Shown: positions 25,289 to 34,250 of the stretch, in pieces
How the letters are laid out: each line of letters starts with the position of its first letter
Position numbering within the stretch: position 1 is the first letter of the stretch
Made by a program: the position numbers and the translations under genes
Notes under the pieces: generated by a model
Databases searched by the model: none
The model's input: the letters and a program-made list of their open reading frames with translations, nothing else
Told to the model about the DNA's origin: nothing
Origin: Pseudanabaena sp. M085S1SP2A07QC
Lineage (GTDB): Bacteria > Cyanobacteriota > Cyanobacteriia > Pseudanabaenales > Pseudanabaenaceae
Length of the DNA: 51,525 nt
NCBI GenBank assembly: GCA_020404895.1
Contig: JADBWK010000067.1
Location: 1-51,525 of the forward strand
Direction: 5' to 3'

Positions 25289-25632
25289 GTGAAAGTTAAA
25301 GAAAATTTTACGCCCGTCCAAAAAAGTGAGATGGTTATAAGTGTGTAATTTGTGGCGCTGGTCGAGAGAATGGTGCAGAATTGCACGTTGATCATATTAA
25401 ACCAAAAGATATGGGAGGTTTAGCTACAATTGAAAACGGTCAAACTTTGTGTAGCCAGCATAATTTCCTCAAGAAAAATCTTAAGCAAACTGAGACAGGA
25501 AAAAAGATATTTATTCACTTATATGAGCTTTCTAAGAAAGAGGGGAATCTGGAACTACAGAAATTTTGTATAGAAATTCTCCAGACTTTTGAGGATTTTA
25601 ATATTAACGGACATATCGAATGGAAAAAGTAG
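25289..25632 (+). pseudogene. HNH endonuclease, frameshifted near its N-terminus
   Basis: A GTG at 25289 opens KVKENFTPVQKSEM. In another frame, from 25330, the text reads DGYKCVICGAGRENGAELHV followed by DHIKPKDMGGLATIENGQ and LCSQHN. This is a complete HNH core (CxxC, DHI, Asn, second CxxH). A TGA just before DGYKC and the change of frame mean one base has been lost or gained near 25325. It is transcribed opposite to the adjacent methyltransferase. It may have served the restriction locus. TTG 25381 as a start would delete half of the zinc site. Confidence 0.75.
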
Positions 25633-25666
25633 TGTCATAGGACTAAAATTGCTTTACGATCGCCAT

Positions 25667-26440
25667 ATGCCAAATACCACATCAAATATCAGAATTGTGT
25701 TAGTCGAGACTGCGGGGGCACGAAACCTTGGCTCAGTCGCAAGGGTGATGAAAAACTTTGGGCTGGCGGAGTTGTGGTTGGTGAATCCGATATGCGATCG
25801 CTTTAGTGATGAAGCACAACACATGGCAGTCCATGCTACAGAAATTTTAGAAAATGCAAGGGTTGTTGATAGTGTTCCAGCCGCATTAGTTGGCTGCAAT
25901 CGGGCGATCGCCACCGCAGGGCGCATTGACAAAGGTGAGATGAAAGTGACTGATCCCCATAAAGGTTTGACTTGGTTAATGCAAGCCGAAACTAGTGCGA
26001 TCGTCTTTGGTGCAGAGGATCGTGGCTTGAGCAATGCCGAAATCCAACATTGCCAACAAGTAATGCGAATCCCCGTTAATCCCGAATATCCCTCGTTGAA
26101 TTTGGCGCAAGCAGTTGGTATCTGTTGCTATCAACTGCAACTGATACAAGAAAGTACCAGAGAAAATGCCCAATGTCATGAAAATTTGACTAGCCAAATC
26201 GCACAAGATTTGATAGAGTCAGCACCCATAGACCTTGCTACCCGTGCAGACCTAGAAGCCTGCTATCAGCAACTTGAAGCAGTATTACTGAAGATCGGCT
26301 ATGTTTATCCACATACCGCCGTTCATCGATTGCGCAAGTTTCGGCACATCTTTGATAGAGCAAATCTGAGTCCATCGGAAGTTGCCATGCTACGAGGGAT
26401 TTTGCGCCAAGTTAACTGGGCTACGGCTCATCTTGATTAA
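25667..26440 (+). CDS. TrmH/SpoU-family RNA 2'-O-methyltransferase (TrmJ-like)
   Basis: From ATG 25667 the 257-residue protein begins NTTSNIRIVLVETAGARNLG, then SVARVMKNFGL and the SPOUT knot motifs (AIVFGAEDRGLSNAEI, IPVNPEYPSLNLAQAV). These bind SAM in a trefoil knot. It matches the TrmJ group that methylates tRNA position 32. The C-terminal extension (HRLRKFRHIFDRA) is also typical. Upstream in-frame starts overlap the HNH gene and are rejected. Confidence 0.88.
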   Translation: MPNTTSNIRIVLVETAGARNLGSVARVMKNFGLAELWLVNPICDRFSDEAQHMAVHATEILENARVVDSVPAALVGCNRAIATAGRIDKGEMKVTDPHKGLTWLMQAETSAIVFGAEDRGLSNAEIQHCQQVMRIPVNPEYPSLNLAQAVGICCYQLQLIQESTRENAQCHENLTSQIAQDLIESAPIDLATRADLEACYQQLEAVLLKIGYVYPHTAVHRLRKFRHIFDRANLSPSEVAMLRGILRQVNWATAHLD

Positions 26441-26441
26441 C

Positions 26442-26476
26442 TTTACAAATGATTTACTGCGTAAATCATTTGTAAA
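26442..26476 (+). terminator. Hairpin after the TrmJ-like gene
   Basis: TTTACAAATGATTTAC pairs perfectly with GTAAATCATTTGTAAA across a 3-base loop, three bases past the stop codon. A T-run is lacking, so the role is inferred. Confidence 0.55.
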
Positions 26477-26516
26477 TATCTGTAGAGACATTTTTGTATC
26501 GGAGTTATAAACAGCA

Positions 26517-28061
26517 GTGGAACCCAGAAACTTTTCATCGCCTGACGCTACCGAAAAAAGTCGAGAAGCGCGTCTAAATAAGTTGCGTGAGCGTCGCGCC
26601 AAGGCTGTGACAAGCAATAGTGACTCTGCTCTCCGCCCAATTAATTCTGAATCTAGGAGTCGTATCGGGAGATCTCCCGAACCAATCGTAGACAATCGAT
26701 TTAACAATCGTTCAGAGCGTAACTATGAAGGGCGACCTGAAAGTAAGGTTAAGCCCTTGCCTAACCGTCAAGGGTTTGTCGAGGCTCGACCAGAGCCACG
26801 TCCCTCAGAAAATAGAACTGAGCTAAGACCACGCAAAAAAACTAATGGAAGCAACAATCGGGCGATCCCGATCAAGTCACCGATCAATTCTCTTGGGTGG
26901 CAAGTCTTACGTCTCGCGATCGCTGGCATTGGTCTGAGTGTGATTGCAGGCACAGCTATCTCTTTTTGGCAAAATCAGCAATCTATTGCCGCAAAGACTA
27001 ATCCAACAGAATTAGCCACCAAAGATGATTCCAATAAATCGCAAGATAATGTTCCCCTAGACCTCAAAACTGAGGCAACACCATTGCGGAGTAAAATTAA
27101 GGACTTAGCAGCTAAAGAAAAAGATCTTGTCATGCAAATGATGGTGGTGGATTTGGACTCTGGAGCATATGTGCAAGTTGGAGCGAATCAGTCGATCGCA
27201 GCGGCTAGCACAATTAAAACCCCAATTTTGGTTGCCTTTTTTCAAGATGTGGATGCGGGGAAAATTAAGCTTGATGAACAGCTAGAGATCACTGCCGATG
27301 TCAAGGTTGGGGAAGCAGGTGATTTCCAATTTTTGCCAACAGGCACAAAAATATCAGCTCTTGAAGTGGCGACACAAATGATTGTGATCAGCGATAACAC
27401 TGCTACTAACATGATTATCAAACGGCTAGGTGGGACTTCAGCACTTAATCAACGTTTTAAATCTTGGGGACTAAATAATGTAGTGGTGAATAACCAACTG
27501 CCAGATCTCGAAGGTACAAATACAATTAGTACTCAAGATATGGTGTCTCTATTAGCGATGCTGGATAAAGGTAAATTGATCGAGCCCCGCAGTCGCGATC
27601 GCTTCATGGATATCATGCGCCGCCCCATTACAAATACTCTATTGCCAAAGGGTATTGGCGAAGAGGCCAGAATCATCCATAAAACTGGGGATATTGGCTC
27701 AGCTGTCGGAGATGCGGGCATTGTTGATATGCCTAATGGTAAGCGCTATGCGATCGCGGTGATGGTCAAGCGTCCAGACAACGATCAACGGGCAAATGAG
27801 TTAATCCGTCAGGTTTCACGTGCAACCTATGACTATTTCCTCGGTGGTGGCAGATTACCCGCAAACAATAGTAATTCGGCTCCTAGCAATTCACCAGCAA
27901 ATTTTACAGGGTCGGCTAGTCCTAGCAACAATGGTAGTAGTGTTATTGAAAATATTACTATTCCTCTACCAAATGCCGCGCCTAATTCGCCTCCAACAAA
28001 TATCCCAAGTACATCGCCCAGTTTGAACAACCCATCCGAATTAACTCGCCAAAACCGATAA
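26517..28061 (+). CDS. Membrane-anchored class-A beta-lactamase-like serine hydrolase
   Basis: The 514-residue protein has a long polar, Arg/Pro-rich N-terminus, one transmembrane helix (LAIAGIGLSVIAGTAISFW, about residues 138-156), and a periplasmic serine beta-lactamase domain. Catalytic motifs are STIK (Ser231), SDN (292-294) and KTG (389-391). A Pro/Ser/Asn-rich C-terminal tail follows. All three motifs are intact, but an omega-loop Glu equivalent is not obvious, so it may be a beta-lactamase or a peptidoglycan-related hydrolase. The start is GTG 26517. The last codons are encoded by a palindrome arm. Confidence 0.85.
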   Translation: MEPRNFSSPDATEKSREARLNKLRERRAKAVTSNSDSALRPINSESRSRIGRSPEPIVDNRFNNRSERNYEGRPESKVKPLPNRQGFVEARPEPRPSENRTELRPRKKTNGSNNRAIPIKSPINSLGWQVLRLAIAGIGLSVIAGTAISFWQNQQSIAAKTNPTELATKDDSNKSQDNVPLDLKTEATPLRSKIKDLAAKEKDLVMQMMVVDLDSGAYVQVGANQSIAAASTIKTPILVAFFQDVDAGKIKLDEQLEITADVKVGEAGDFQFLPTGTKISALEVATQMIVISDNTATNMIIKRLGGTSALNQRFKSWGLNNVVVNNQLPDLEGTNTISTQDMVSLLAMLDKGKLIEPRSRDRFMDIMRRPITNTLLPKGIGEEARIIHKTGDIGSAVGDAGIVDMPNGKRYAIAVMVKRPDNDQRANELIRQVSRATYDYFLGGGRLPANNSNSAPSNSPANFTGSASPSNNGSSVIENITIPLPNAAPNSPPTNIPSTSPSLNNPSELTRQNR

Positions 28062-28114
28062 TCTACAAAAAGAAGGCGCAAAGCGCCTTCTTTTTGTAGA
28101 TTATCGGTTTTGGC
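28048..28114. repeat. Perfect palindrome, 32-bp arms, loop AAA
   Basis: Arms 28048-28079 and 28083-28114 are exact. The left arm contains the final five codons and the stop of the beta-lactamase-like gene, so the C-terminal residues RQNR are dictated by the hairpin. Confidence 0.85.
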
Positions 28115-28118
28115 AAGC

Positions 28119-28148
28119 AAATAGCGGCAAGAAACGCCGCTATTTTTT
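28119..28148 (+). terminator. Rho-independent terminator
   Basis: AATAGCGGC pairs with GCCGCTATT and runs into TTTTT. It follows the 32-bp palindrome and probably ends the beta-lactamase-like transcript. Confidence 0.75.
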
Positions 28149-28165
28149 TATTCGGTTTTAAATTG

Positions 28166-28260
28166 TTAGGACTTACGCAAAAATGCCCTGAAAGCCTCAT
28201 TTTGCCGTAGGGGCAATTCATGAATTGCCCCTACGGCTCGTTCTTTTGCGTAAGTCCTAA
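28166..28260. mobile_element. MITE-like element, 95 bp
   Basis: Terminal inverted repeats TTAGGACTTACGCAAAA and TTTTGCGTAAGTCCTAA (17 bp, exact) enclose a perfect 32-bp palindrome (CCGTAGGGGCAATTC centre). There is no coding capacity. AATTG abuts or overlaps both ends and may be a target duplication. The GGACTTACGCA ends are like those of cyanobacterial IS-derived MITEs. Confidence 0.75.
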
Positions 28261-28268
28261 TTGTTCAA

Positions 28269-28324
28269 GACCACTTATAAAAAAGAAGACACGCAAAGCG
28301 TGTCTTCTTTTTTATGAGTGGTCT
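28269..28324. terminator. Palindrome overlapping the txlA stop codon
   Basis: GACCACTTATAAAAAAGAAG... pairs with ...CTTCTTTTTTATGAGTGGTC with one mismatch around AAA. On the minus strand a T-run is inside the stem. It terminates txlA by position and contains its last codons. Confidence 0.65.
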
Positions 28325-28872
28325 CGTGGTTGAGAAATATCTGCGGCTTTAGGTTCAGAGACAGGCGAGGTGCGATCGCTACTAATACTATTGTGGGGCA
28401 AAGGCTTTTGAGCGATCGCTGCTTCGATATTCTCAGCCATAATTGCGCGAGGAACTGCGCCCGTCGTATCACCGATCGACTGATTTGCGCGATCTAAGAA
28501 AATAAATCTAGGAATGCCATCGACGCGATATTTGGTCACCTCTGGCAACCATTTGGTGTTATCTACATTGAGCATCACAAAATTCATGTGATCGTTATAC
28601 TCCTTTTCCAGAGATAGGTTATCTGCCGCCATTGACTGACAACTCGAACACCAATCTGCATAAAACTCGATCATGGTGGGCTTACCATTTTCTAAAGCTT
28701 GATCAATCGGCAGAGCTGCCGCCGCCACTGCATCTAGGGATGTACTGCTTTGTTGGGCTTGAAAGCCAAAAAATAGGGCTGTGGTCAATATAATCGCAGC
28801 GATCGCTACTAATAAATTTCGCAATTGGGGAGAGCTAGCAGGATTTGAACTAATTTGATTTTCTGGATTCAT
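28312..28872 (-). CDS. txlA: Thylakoid thioredoxin-like protein TxlA (HCF164-like)
   Basis: The 186-residue protein has an N-terminal membrane anchor (residues 20-37) and a thioredoxin fold with active site WCSSC (Cys75, Cys78) in EFYADWCSSCQSMA, then VDGIPRFIFLDRANQ with the cis-Pro. It resembles cyanobacterial TxlA and plant HCF164, which deliver reducing equivalents to apocytochromes on the lumenal side. The C-terminal tail after residue 160 is Ser/Pro-rich. It is divergent from the transporter. Confidence 0.9.
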   Translation of the reverse strand: MNPENQISSNPASSPQLRNLLVAIAAIILTTALFFGFQAQQSSTSLDAVAAAALPIDQALENGKPTMIEFYADWCSSCQSMAADNLSLEKEYNDHMNFVMLNVDNTKWLPEVTKYRVDGIPRFIFLDRANQSIGDTTGAVPRAIMAENIEAAIAQKPLPHNSISSDRTSPVSEPKAADISQPRDHS

Positions 28873-28951
28873 AAAGATAACTTACGTAAATTACTATTCC
28901 CATTATGCCGAGCAAGGTTTGCTCTATGCTAAAGCAATTCTAAAACCCAAC

Positions 28952-28984
28952 AGATAGTTGCGGCACTTCGTGCCGCAACTATCT
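28952..28984. repeat. Palindrome, 15-bp arms, loop TTC
   Basis: AGATAGTTGCGGCAC pairs with GTGCCGCAACTATCT between the divergent txlA and transporter genes. Confidence 0.8.
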
Positions 28985-29010
28985 AAAAACTGTAATTACA
29001 CAATTAAGGT

Positions 29011-30480
29011 ATGAGTAATTCTGAGAATTCCTTTGATTCATCGCAATATGACCTCACGCAAGCCAAACTAACTTTTAGTGAAAAGCTTGCCTATGGTGCG
29101 GGAGATCTTGGTACTTCGATCACCACTAATCTGCTCTCATTCTTTTTATTATTCTTTTTTACCAATGTCGCAGGACTCGATCCCGCCCTTGCAGGACTAG
29201 TGTTATTAATTGGCAAAATTTTTGATGCGATTAACGACCCAATTATCGGCGTACTTAGCGATCGCACCAAATCAAAAATGGGCCGACGATTGCCTTGGAT
29301 GATCTACGCAGCGATTCCTTTTGGCTTGTCATTTTTGGCGCAATGGCTAGTACCTAGCACCGATAAGATGGTTCTCTTTTGGTATTACGCGATCGTGGGT
29401 ATCGTGTTTAATACCTTCTTCACGGCGGTTAACCTTCCCTATACTGCCCTCACTCCTGAAATCACCCAAGATTACAACGAACGCACTAGTCTGAATACCT
29501 TTCGTTTTACCTTTTCGATTGGCGGCAGTATTCTTTCTCTCTTCATTGCCCAATTGATCTTTGCCTTCTTTAAAGATCCAGAGCGTCAAGTTGGCGGTTG
29601 TAACGCGGGTGGGATGCAATATATTGTGCTGGGCGCAGTCTGTGCGATTATTTCGAGCATCTCGATTTATTGGTGTGTTTTGGGAATTAAAAGAAGAGCG
29701 ATCGCTAGCGATCGGCATCGACTCCATCATGAATCCCTTGATGCGGATACCGAAGAACTGAGCTTCTTTGAGCAATTAAAAATAGTCTTCAGCAATCGTC
29801 CATTTTTATTCGTGATTGGAATTTACTTTTGCTCATGGCTATCGTTACAGATCACGGCTTCGATCATTCCCTATTTCGTCGTGAATTGGATGAAGATGCA
29901 GGAGAGTGATTTTATTCTCGTGACGATCGCAGTTCAAGGTACAGCACTGTTAATGCTGCCAGTGTGGAGTGCAATTAGCAAAAGATTTGGTAAAAAAGCT
30001 GCTTACTTCATGGGATCAGGTATCTGGATTATTGCGCAAGCAGGACTATTTTTCTTGCAAGAAGGGCAAGTTGTATTGCTCTATATCCTAGCGGTTATGG
30101 CAGGTTGTGGCGTTTCTACAGCCTATCTCATTCCTTGGTCGATGATTCCAGATGTCACAGATCTTGATGAACTAGAAACAGGTCAGCGCCGCGAGGGTAT
30201 TTTCTACGCCTTCATGGTACTGCTGCAAAAGTTTGGACTAGCAGGTGGGTTATTTCTGCTAGGGATTGGTCTGTCATGGGCAAAATTTCAAGAGAGTGTA
30301 CCTTGTCAGCCTTTACCAACTCAGCCCGATTCAGCCCTATTTGCGATCAGAGTTGCGATCGGACCTTTGCCAACAATTGCCTTGATTATTGGCTTAGGCT
30401 TGGCATACTTCTATCCGATTACTCGTGAAGTGCATACAGAAATATTGATGCGTCTTGCAGAAAGGAGAAGACAGCAATAA
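29011..30480 (+). CDS. GPH-family (MelB-like) MFS transporter
   Basis: The 489-residue protein has about twelve hydrophobic helices. The N-terminal TFSEKLAYGAGDLGTSITTN and DAINDPIIGVLSDRTKSKMG with RRLPWM are the glycoside-pentoside-hexuronide:cation symporter signatures. It would couple sugar or another solute to H+ or Na+ across the plasma membrane; the substrate is not predictable. A long central loop (residues 225-250) separates the two halves as usual. Confidence 0.9.
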   Translation: MSNSENSFDSSQYDLTQAKLTFSEKLAYGAGDLGTSITTNLLSFFLLFFFTNVAGLDPALAGLVLLIGKIFDAINDPIIGVLSDRTKSKMGRRLPWMIYAAIPFGLSFLAQWLVPSTDKMVLFWYYAIVGIVFNTFFTAVNLPYTALTPEITQDYNERTSLNTFRFTFSIGGSILSLFIAQLIFAFFKDPERQVGGCNAGGMQYIVLGAVCAIISSISIYWCVLGIKRRAIASDRHRLHHESLDADTEELSFFEQLKIVFSNRPFLFVIGIYFCSWLSLQITASIIPYFVVNWMKMQESDFILVTIAVQGTALLMLPVWSAISKRFGKKAAYFMGSGIWIIAQAGLFFLQEGQVVLLYILAVMAGCGVSTAYLIPWSMIPDVTDLDELETGQRREGIFYAFMVLLQKFGLAGGLFLLGIGLSWAKFQESVPCQPLPTQPDSALFAIRVAIGPLPTIALIIGLGLAYFYPITREVHTEILMRLAERRRQQ

Positions 30481-30523
30481 ACTGTTAAAAGTGTTGCTCT
30501 GAAACACTTTTAACAGTTTATTG
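30475..30523. terminator. Bidirectional terminator after the transporter
   Basis: CAATAAACTGTTAAAAGTGTT pairs exactly (21 bp) with its complement at 30503-30523. The transporter stop codon lies in the left arm. It separates two convergent genes. Confidence 0.75.
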
Positions 30524-30532
30524 GTTTGGGTT

Positions 30533-32611
30533 TTAAGTTGCGTACTCAAATTCATGGCGATCGCTATCTCTCTCCATTTCCATTTCTAAAACTGAGGTAG
30601 ATTGCTGCGACTCTTGGAAATAAATAATGTCTTTGCGGGGATCGACTTCACCAGTTTTGATACGCAGATTATCACCAACTTGAATTTGCCTTGTAATTCG
30701 CATGGGCAACTTCAGACCTAAGTCTTCGATCAAAACTAGAGCCAATTTTTCATTTTCGCGCAGCCAGTCCAGCATCAATGCTTCCCACACCACGTCCTTG
30801 TTACGGCGCAAATACTCTAAGCTCCAATAACGTACTGACTGCTTCTCAACCTGATTAGCATCCCAAATTGCGGGATCAATCGCCTGCAAAATTGCTGTTA
30901 GCATTTCCGCAGTAAATGGCAAAGGCTCTCCAAGCAAAAAAGCTTTGATTTGCCAATGGGCTAGCAGATCGCTGTAACGACGAATTGGAGAAGTTACCTG
31001 TGCATAAGCATCAAGTCCCAAACCTGAATGGCGCGAGGCATAAAGCCCTAGGGAACCCTTAGTCATGCAGCGACAAATCGCAAATTCACGCACAGGGCCC
31101 GATGGCAATTGCATCAATGTATCGAGGGGCGGTAATTCTGGCTGTTCTTGGTAGCGATAGGGGATCGGAATATTATTAGTTTGCGCGAATTTAGCAGCAA
31201 CCTCACCTGCAAGGATCATCATCTCAGCAACAAGTTGACGTGAAAAGGTATCCTCCATTAGTTCTAAGGTCAGGCGATCGCCATCTTTAGAATCAACCTT
31301 AACGCTGGTATCAGGCAAATGAATCTCGATCGCACCCTGAGCAACGCGCCATTTTTTGCGAAGACGGGCATAGTCCGCGAGCCGCTCAAGATCGTCTTCC
31401 ACGCCCAGTTGCAACATTTCTTCGACATCATCATAGGTGAGCCGATAGTTTGGCTTCACCAAACTCGCGACAATTTCGTAATTGGCAATTGCACCTACAG
31501 CATCAAGATCAACAGCAAAAGACATCGCATGACAGACTTTACTCTCGATTAAGCTCATTGGACCTGTCGCCAAATCCATCGGGAACATCGGGATCACGCC
31601 CGTGGGCAAATAAACACTTGTACCGCGCTTACGAGCATCTTTGTCCAAAGCACTTTCAGGATCGAGCCATCGCGTCGGATCGGCAATATGAATCCAAATG
31701 CGTTTACTCCCATCTGCTAACGTCTCAATGCTCAGACCATCATCAATTTCCGTAGTACTGATATCATCAATCGTATAAACATGCAGATGCGTGAGATCGC
31801 GCCGCAAGTCTCCCATTTTGTCAGGTATTGGATTTGTGAAGCATTCTTGAGCAGCAGCAATTAATTCATTCGCAAAACGAATCGGAATTTGGCTACGCAG
31901 TAAATTTAGATTTTCATGTTCGCTCCAAATGCCAAGATCAACGAGCATTTGAAATGCTGACTGTTCATTCTTGGAACGCTTAGCAAAGCTCAACAGTTCT
32001 TGTGCAGCAGCTTTGTCTGAGGCTTCATCACCATGAAGAGCATAACGCTCTAAACAATCTAATCGACTGCGATCGCTAGTTGTCCATGTCACGTCAACAC
32101 CTGCGAGTTTATCAGTGATCTTTTGCTGAAATTCTTCAAGTAACTTAGCGCGTTGAGCCGCAGCTTCCGCTTGATGTTTTAGCTCTGAAACTTGAGAAAG
32201 CGATCGCGGCTCATAGAGCTCACCTTTTTGCTTAAAATAAATTTTGTCATTACTTAGTAAGCAATAGGAAGCATAGGAGGTAACAGCCGATAATTCTGAG
32301 AACAGAAGATTAGCAAGGTCACTGGGACTAGTGGCTTGGTTATCTTCAATCAAAATTTCCCATGCGACTTCGAGGCTTGAAGGATCGAGAAATTTTTCGA
32401 TTTTTTGCAAAAATGAGGGGATTTGCAGATGGTTAAAACTTGGGCATTCACCACTAGCTTTGATGGTGTAATTAATTTCGCGGGGATGGATGGTGTGGGT
32501 ATTGCCATTTTCATCGATCGCTTGAAAATGTTTTTTACCTTCAGGGCGATCAATTACGACAAGGCGGCGATCGCCATGCAATTTCACTTCGACTAGCGTA
32601 CCTTTTTCCAA
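30533..32611 (-). CDS. RNase II/R-family 3'-5' exoribonuclease
   Basis: The 692-residue protein has an N-terminal OB-like region (GTLVEVKLHGDRRLVV), a linker helix region, and the RNB catalytic domain with IDDISTTEIDDGLSIE (acidic metal ligands), HIADPTRWLDPES, VTSPIRRYSDLLAHWQ and a C-terminal S1-like OB segment. It degrades RNA processively from the 3' end. Cyanobacterial single RNase II/R homologues have this length. The start is TTG 32609-32611. The rpmG-rpsR pair often found upstream in cyanobacteria is not here. Confidence 0.92.
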   Translation of the reverse strand: MEKGTLVEVKLHGDRRLVVIDRPEGKKHFQAIDENGNTHTIHPREINYTIKASGECPSFNHLQIPSFLQKIEKFLDPSSLEVAWEILIEDNQATSPSDLANLLFSELSAVTSYASYCLLSNDKIYFKQKGELYEPRSLSQVSELKHQAEAAAQRAKLLEEFQQKITDKLAGVDVTWTTSDRSRLDCLERYALHGDEASDKAAAQELLSFAKRSKNEQSAFQMLVDLGIWSEHENLNLLRSQIPIRFANELIAAAQECFTNPIPDKMGDLRRDLTHLHVYTIDDISTTEIDDGLSIETLADGSKRIWIHIADPTRWLDPESALDKDARKRGTSVYLPTGVIPMFPMDLATGPMSLIESKVCHAMSFAVDLDAVGAIANYEIVASLVKPNYRLTYDDVEEMLQLGVEDDLERLADYARLRKKWRVAQGAIEIHLPDTSVKVDSKDGDRLTLELMEDTFSRQLVAEMMILAGEVAAKFAQTNNIPIPYRYQEQPELPPLDTLMQLPSGPVREFAICRCMTKGSLGLYASRHSGLGLDAYAQVTSPIRRYSDLLAHWQIKAFLLGEPLPFTAEMLTAILQAIDPAIWDANQVEKQSVRYWSLEYLRRNKDVVWEALMLDWLRENEKLALVLIEDLGLKLPMRITRQIQVGDNLRIKTGEVDPRKDIIYFQESQQSTSVLEMEMERDSDRHEFEYAT

Positions 32612-32684
32612 AATTGCCCCTTGTCCACCAAAGCCAAAAATTTTCTTTAATATTCTACCGTTTTATCTAGCTGTCGCTATACAA

Positions 32685-32733
32685 ACCCAAAAAACTAGAG
32701 GCAGCGCTTGGCGATGCCTCTAGTTTTTTGGGT
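32685..32733. repeat. Palindrome, 23-bp arms with one mismatch
   Basis: ACCCAAAAAACTAGAGGCA pairs with TGCCTCTAGTTTTTTGGGT, between the small peptide gene and the RNase gene. It probably ends the peptide transcript. Confidence 0.75.
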
Positions 32734-32769
32734 AAAGGTGCTCCTTAGTATTGCCTTTACCTTATTGAA

Positions 32770-32955
32770 TTAGACAAAGTCGTCTTGCATAGTGTTGGCA
32801 ATCGCTCCGACGGCTGAAGCTGCGATCGCGGGCTGATAAGCACTAAATGCTTCTAACGTTGATTTTACTGGTTGTTTTGGGACTGAGAGCATAGCAGTAC
32901 CCAAAACCAGCAAGGCAATACTAGATTTAATGCTAAAAATGCTATTCATCTTCAT
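32770..32955 (-). CDS. Small exported peptide, 61 residues
   Basis: ATG 32953-32955 is preceded by a near-ideal AGGAGG with 5-6-base spacing, so the gene is well supported. A hydrophobic segment (SSIALLVLGTAMLSVP) acts as signal peptide or anchor. An Ala-rich tail (YQPAIAASAVGAIANTMQDD) follows. No family is recognised. It is flanked by a 331-base gap upstream (32956-33286) that holds one palindrome and a short direct repeat (GAACTAAATG, two copies near 33058 and 33119). Confidence 0.7.
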   Translation of the reverse strand: MKMNSIFSIKSSIALLVLGTAMLSVPKQPVKSTLEAFSAYQPAIAASAVGAIANTMQDDFV

Positions 32956-33200
32956 ATTCCTCCTGCAAAATCATCCCAACGATACCAAATGACTCAAAAT
33001 TACGTCTTTTTGTTTCCCTTGCTCTAGGAGAGCTTCATTTATGAGCTTGTTTCACACCGAACTAAATGGAAGTTTAGGCATGAAAAGCAAATTTAATTAC
33101 ATCTCATAATAGTTGCTAGAACTAAATGAGAGTGTAATTTAGATGTCAAGTTTGGAGTGATCATCATCACATATGGCAATCTCGCTATAAGTTAAGCCAT

Positions 33201-33255
33201 AAAGCCCATAAGGTAGAAAGAAGTGCAAAATATTTCTTTCTACCTTATGGGCTTT
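33201..33255. terminator. Palindrome downstream of ccmN
   Basis: AAAGCCCATAAGGTAGAAAG and its exact complement (22-bp arms) lie 32 bases past the ccmN stop codon and probably end the ccm transcript. Confidence 0.7.
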
Positions 33256-33286
33256 ATCAAAAATTGCAAAGCTCTATATGGGTGAT

Positions 33287-34138
33287 TTAATTTTGAGGAT
33301 AAAGTCTTTTGATGAAGCGATTAATTTGAGATTGAGCATGAGCCTTAGCCTGTGCAGAATTAGCAGTTGCTAGCGCAGAAATATCAGTCTCCATAGGAGT
33401 CACGGCTGAATTAATTTGATCACTATCTGCAACTTCAGCAGATCCTAAGGACTGATCGGCGATCGCGTCAGTAGGAATTTCCATCTGAGTTTCTGTAACT
33501 GTCCGCTCGACAGAATTGGCGATGACGCTCTCAGAAGTTGCCGTAACACTTGTATGCACATAGGTCTCTGTAGTCGATCGCTCAACAATATTGTCAGAAG
33601 CACTACTAAAAGCATTTACATTTGCTTGATTGAAGCCGATCGCCTGTCCGAGATTATTGGTTAAAGGCTTTGCCGATGTGTAGGTATGCGTAAACCCATG
33701 ATTTGTCGGTGAAGTGTAGCTATTGTTAATCTCTAATTCTTGTGCGATCGCAGGACTTGCCTCTTTCTCGATCGCACTTTGCTCCAATCCACTGATCAAT
33801 GAACAAGGCGGCACGATTGCCCCCTTGCCAATTACGGCTCTTACAATCGAACTCGAAGCACCAATACAAGCGCCTTCCCCAATTTTGCTAGTTCCATATA
33901 CTAGAACCCCAGCCCCCAAATTTGCTCCAGCCCCAATTTCTAATAGCCCACCTTGGGCATGAAGTACAGCTCCCATCCCAATGCAAACACCAGCTGCGAT
34001 CGTAATCTTTCCACCCTGATCGGCTTGGATTAATACACCCGATGCGATCGCGGCAGTCTGATCGATTACTACATCACCACAAACATAGGAGCGAAAATCT
34101 CCGATTGGTTCTAAAGGTGGTAAGTAGTTCGATTGCAT
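33287..34138 (-). CDS. ccmN: Carboxysome assembly protein CcmN
   Basis: From ATG 34138 (283 residues) the N-terminal half is a left-handed beta-helix of hexapeptide repeats (GVLIQADQGGKITIAAGVCI, GAGANLGAGVLVYG), a bactPGK/gamma-CA-like fold. A Ser/Thr-rich linker leads to a C-terminal amphipathic helix (SQINRFIKRLYPQ), the encapsulation peptide that binds the CcmK shell. The N-terminal domain binds CcmM. A longer start (ATG 34162 or TTG 34165) is possible. Last gene of the ccm cluster. Confidence 0.93.
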   Translation of the reverse strand: MQSNYLPPLEPIGDFRSYVCGDVVIDQTAAIASGVLIQADQGGKITIAAGVCIGMGAVLHAQGGLLEIGAGANLGAGVLVYGTSKIGEGACIGASSSIVRAVIGKGAIVPPCSLISGLEQSAIEKEASPAIAQELEINNSYTSPTNHGFTHTYTSAKPLTNNLGQAIGFNQANVNAFSSASDNIVERSTTETYVHTSVTATSESVIANSVERTVTETQMEIPTDAIADQSLGSAEVADSDQINSAVTPMETDISALATANSAQAKAHAQSQINRFIKRLYPQN

Positions 34139-34215
34139 GATTTTTTTATTCTCTAAATTCATCAAGGACTTCGCTAAGTTCTTGACAACAATTACTCGCT
34201 AATTACTTTCCAAAT

Positions 34216-34242
34216 AGAGAACCTCGCAAAGCGAGGTTCTCT
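34216..34242 (-). terminator. Hairpin between ccmM and ccmN
   Basis: AGAGAACCTCGC pairs exactly with GCGAGGTTCTCT around AAA, nine bases past the ccmM stop. No strong T-run follows on the minus strand, so it may attenuate rather than end transcription. Confidence 0.5.
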
Positions 34243-34250
34243 AGATAACG

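Noticed and set aside
26517-28061. Calling the serine hydrolase an antibiotic-resistance gene
   Set aside because: The motifs show the fold only. The membrane anchor and long tails are unlike mobile resistance enzymes and there is no mobile context.
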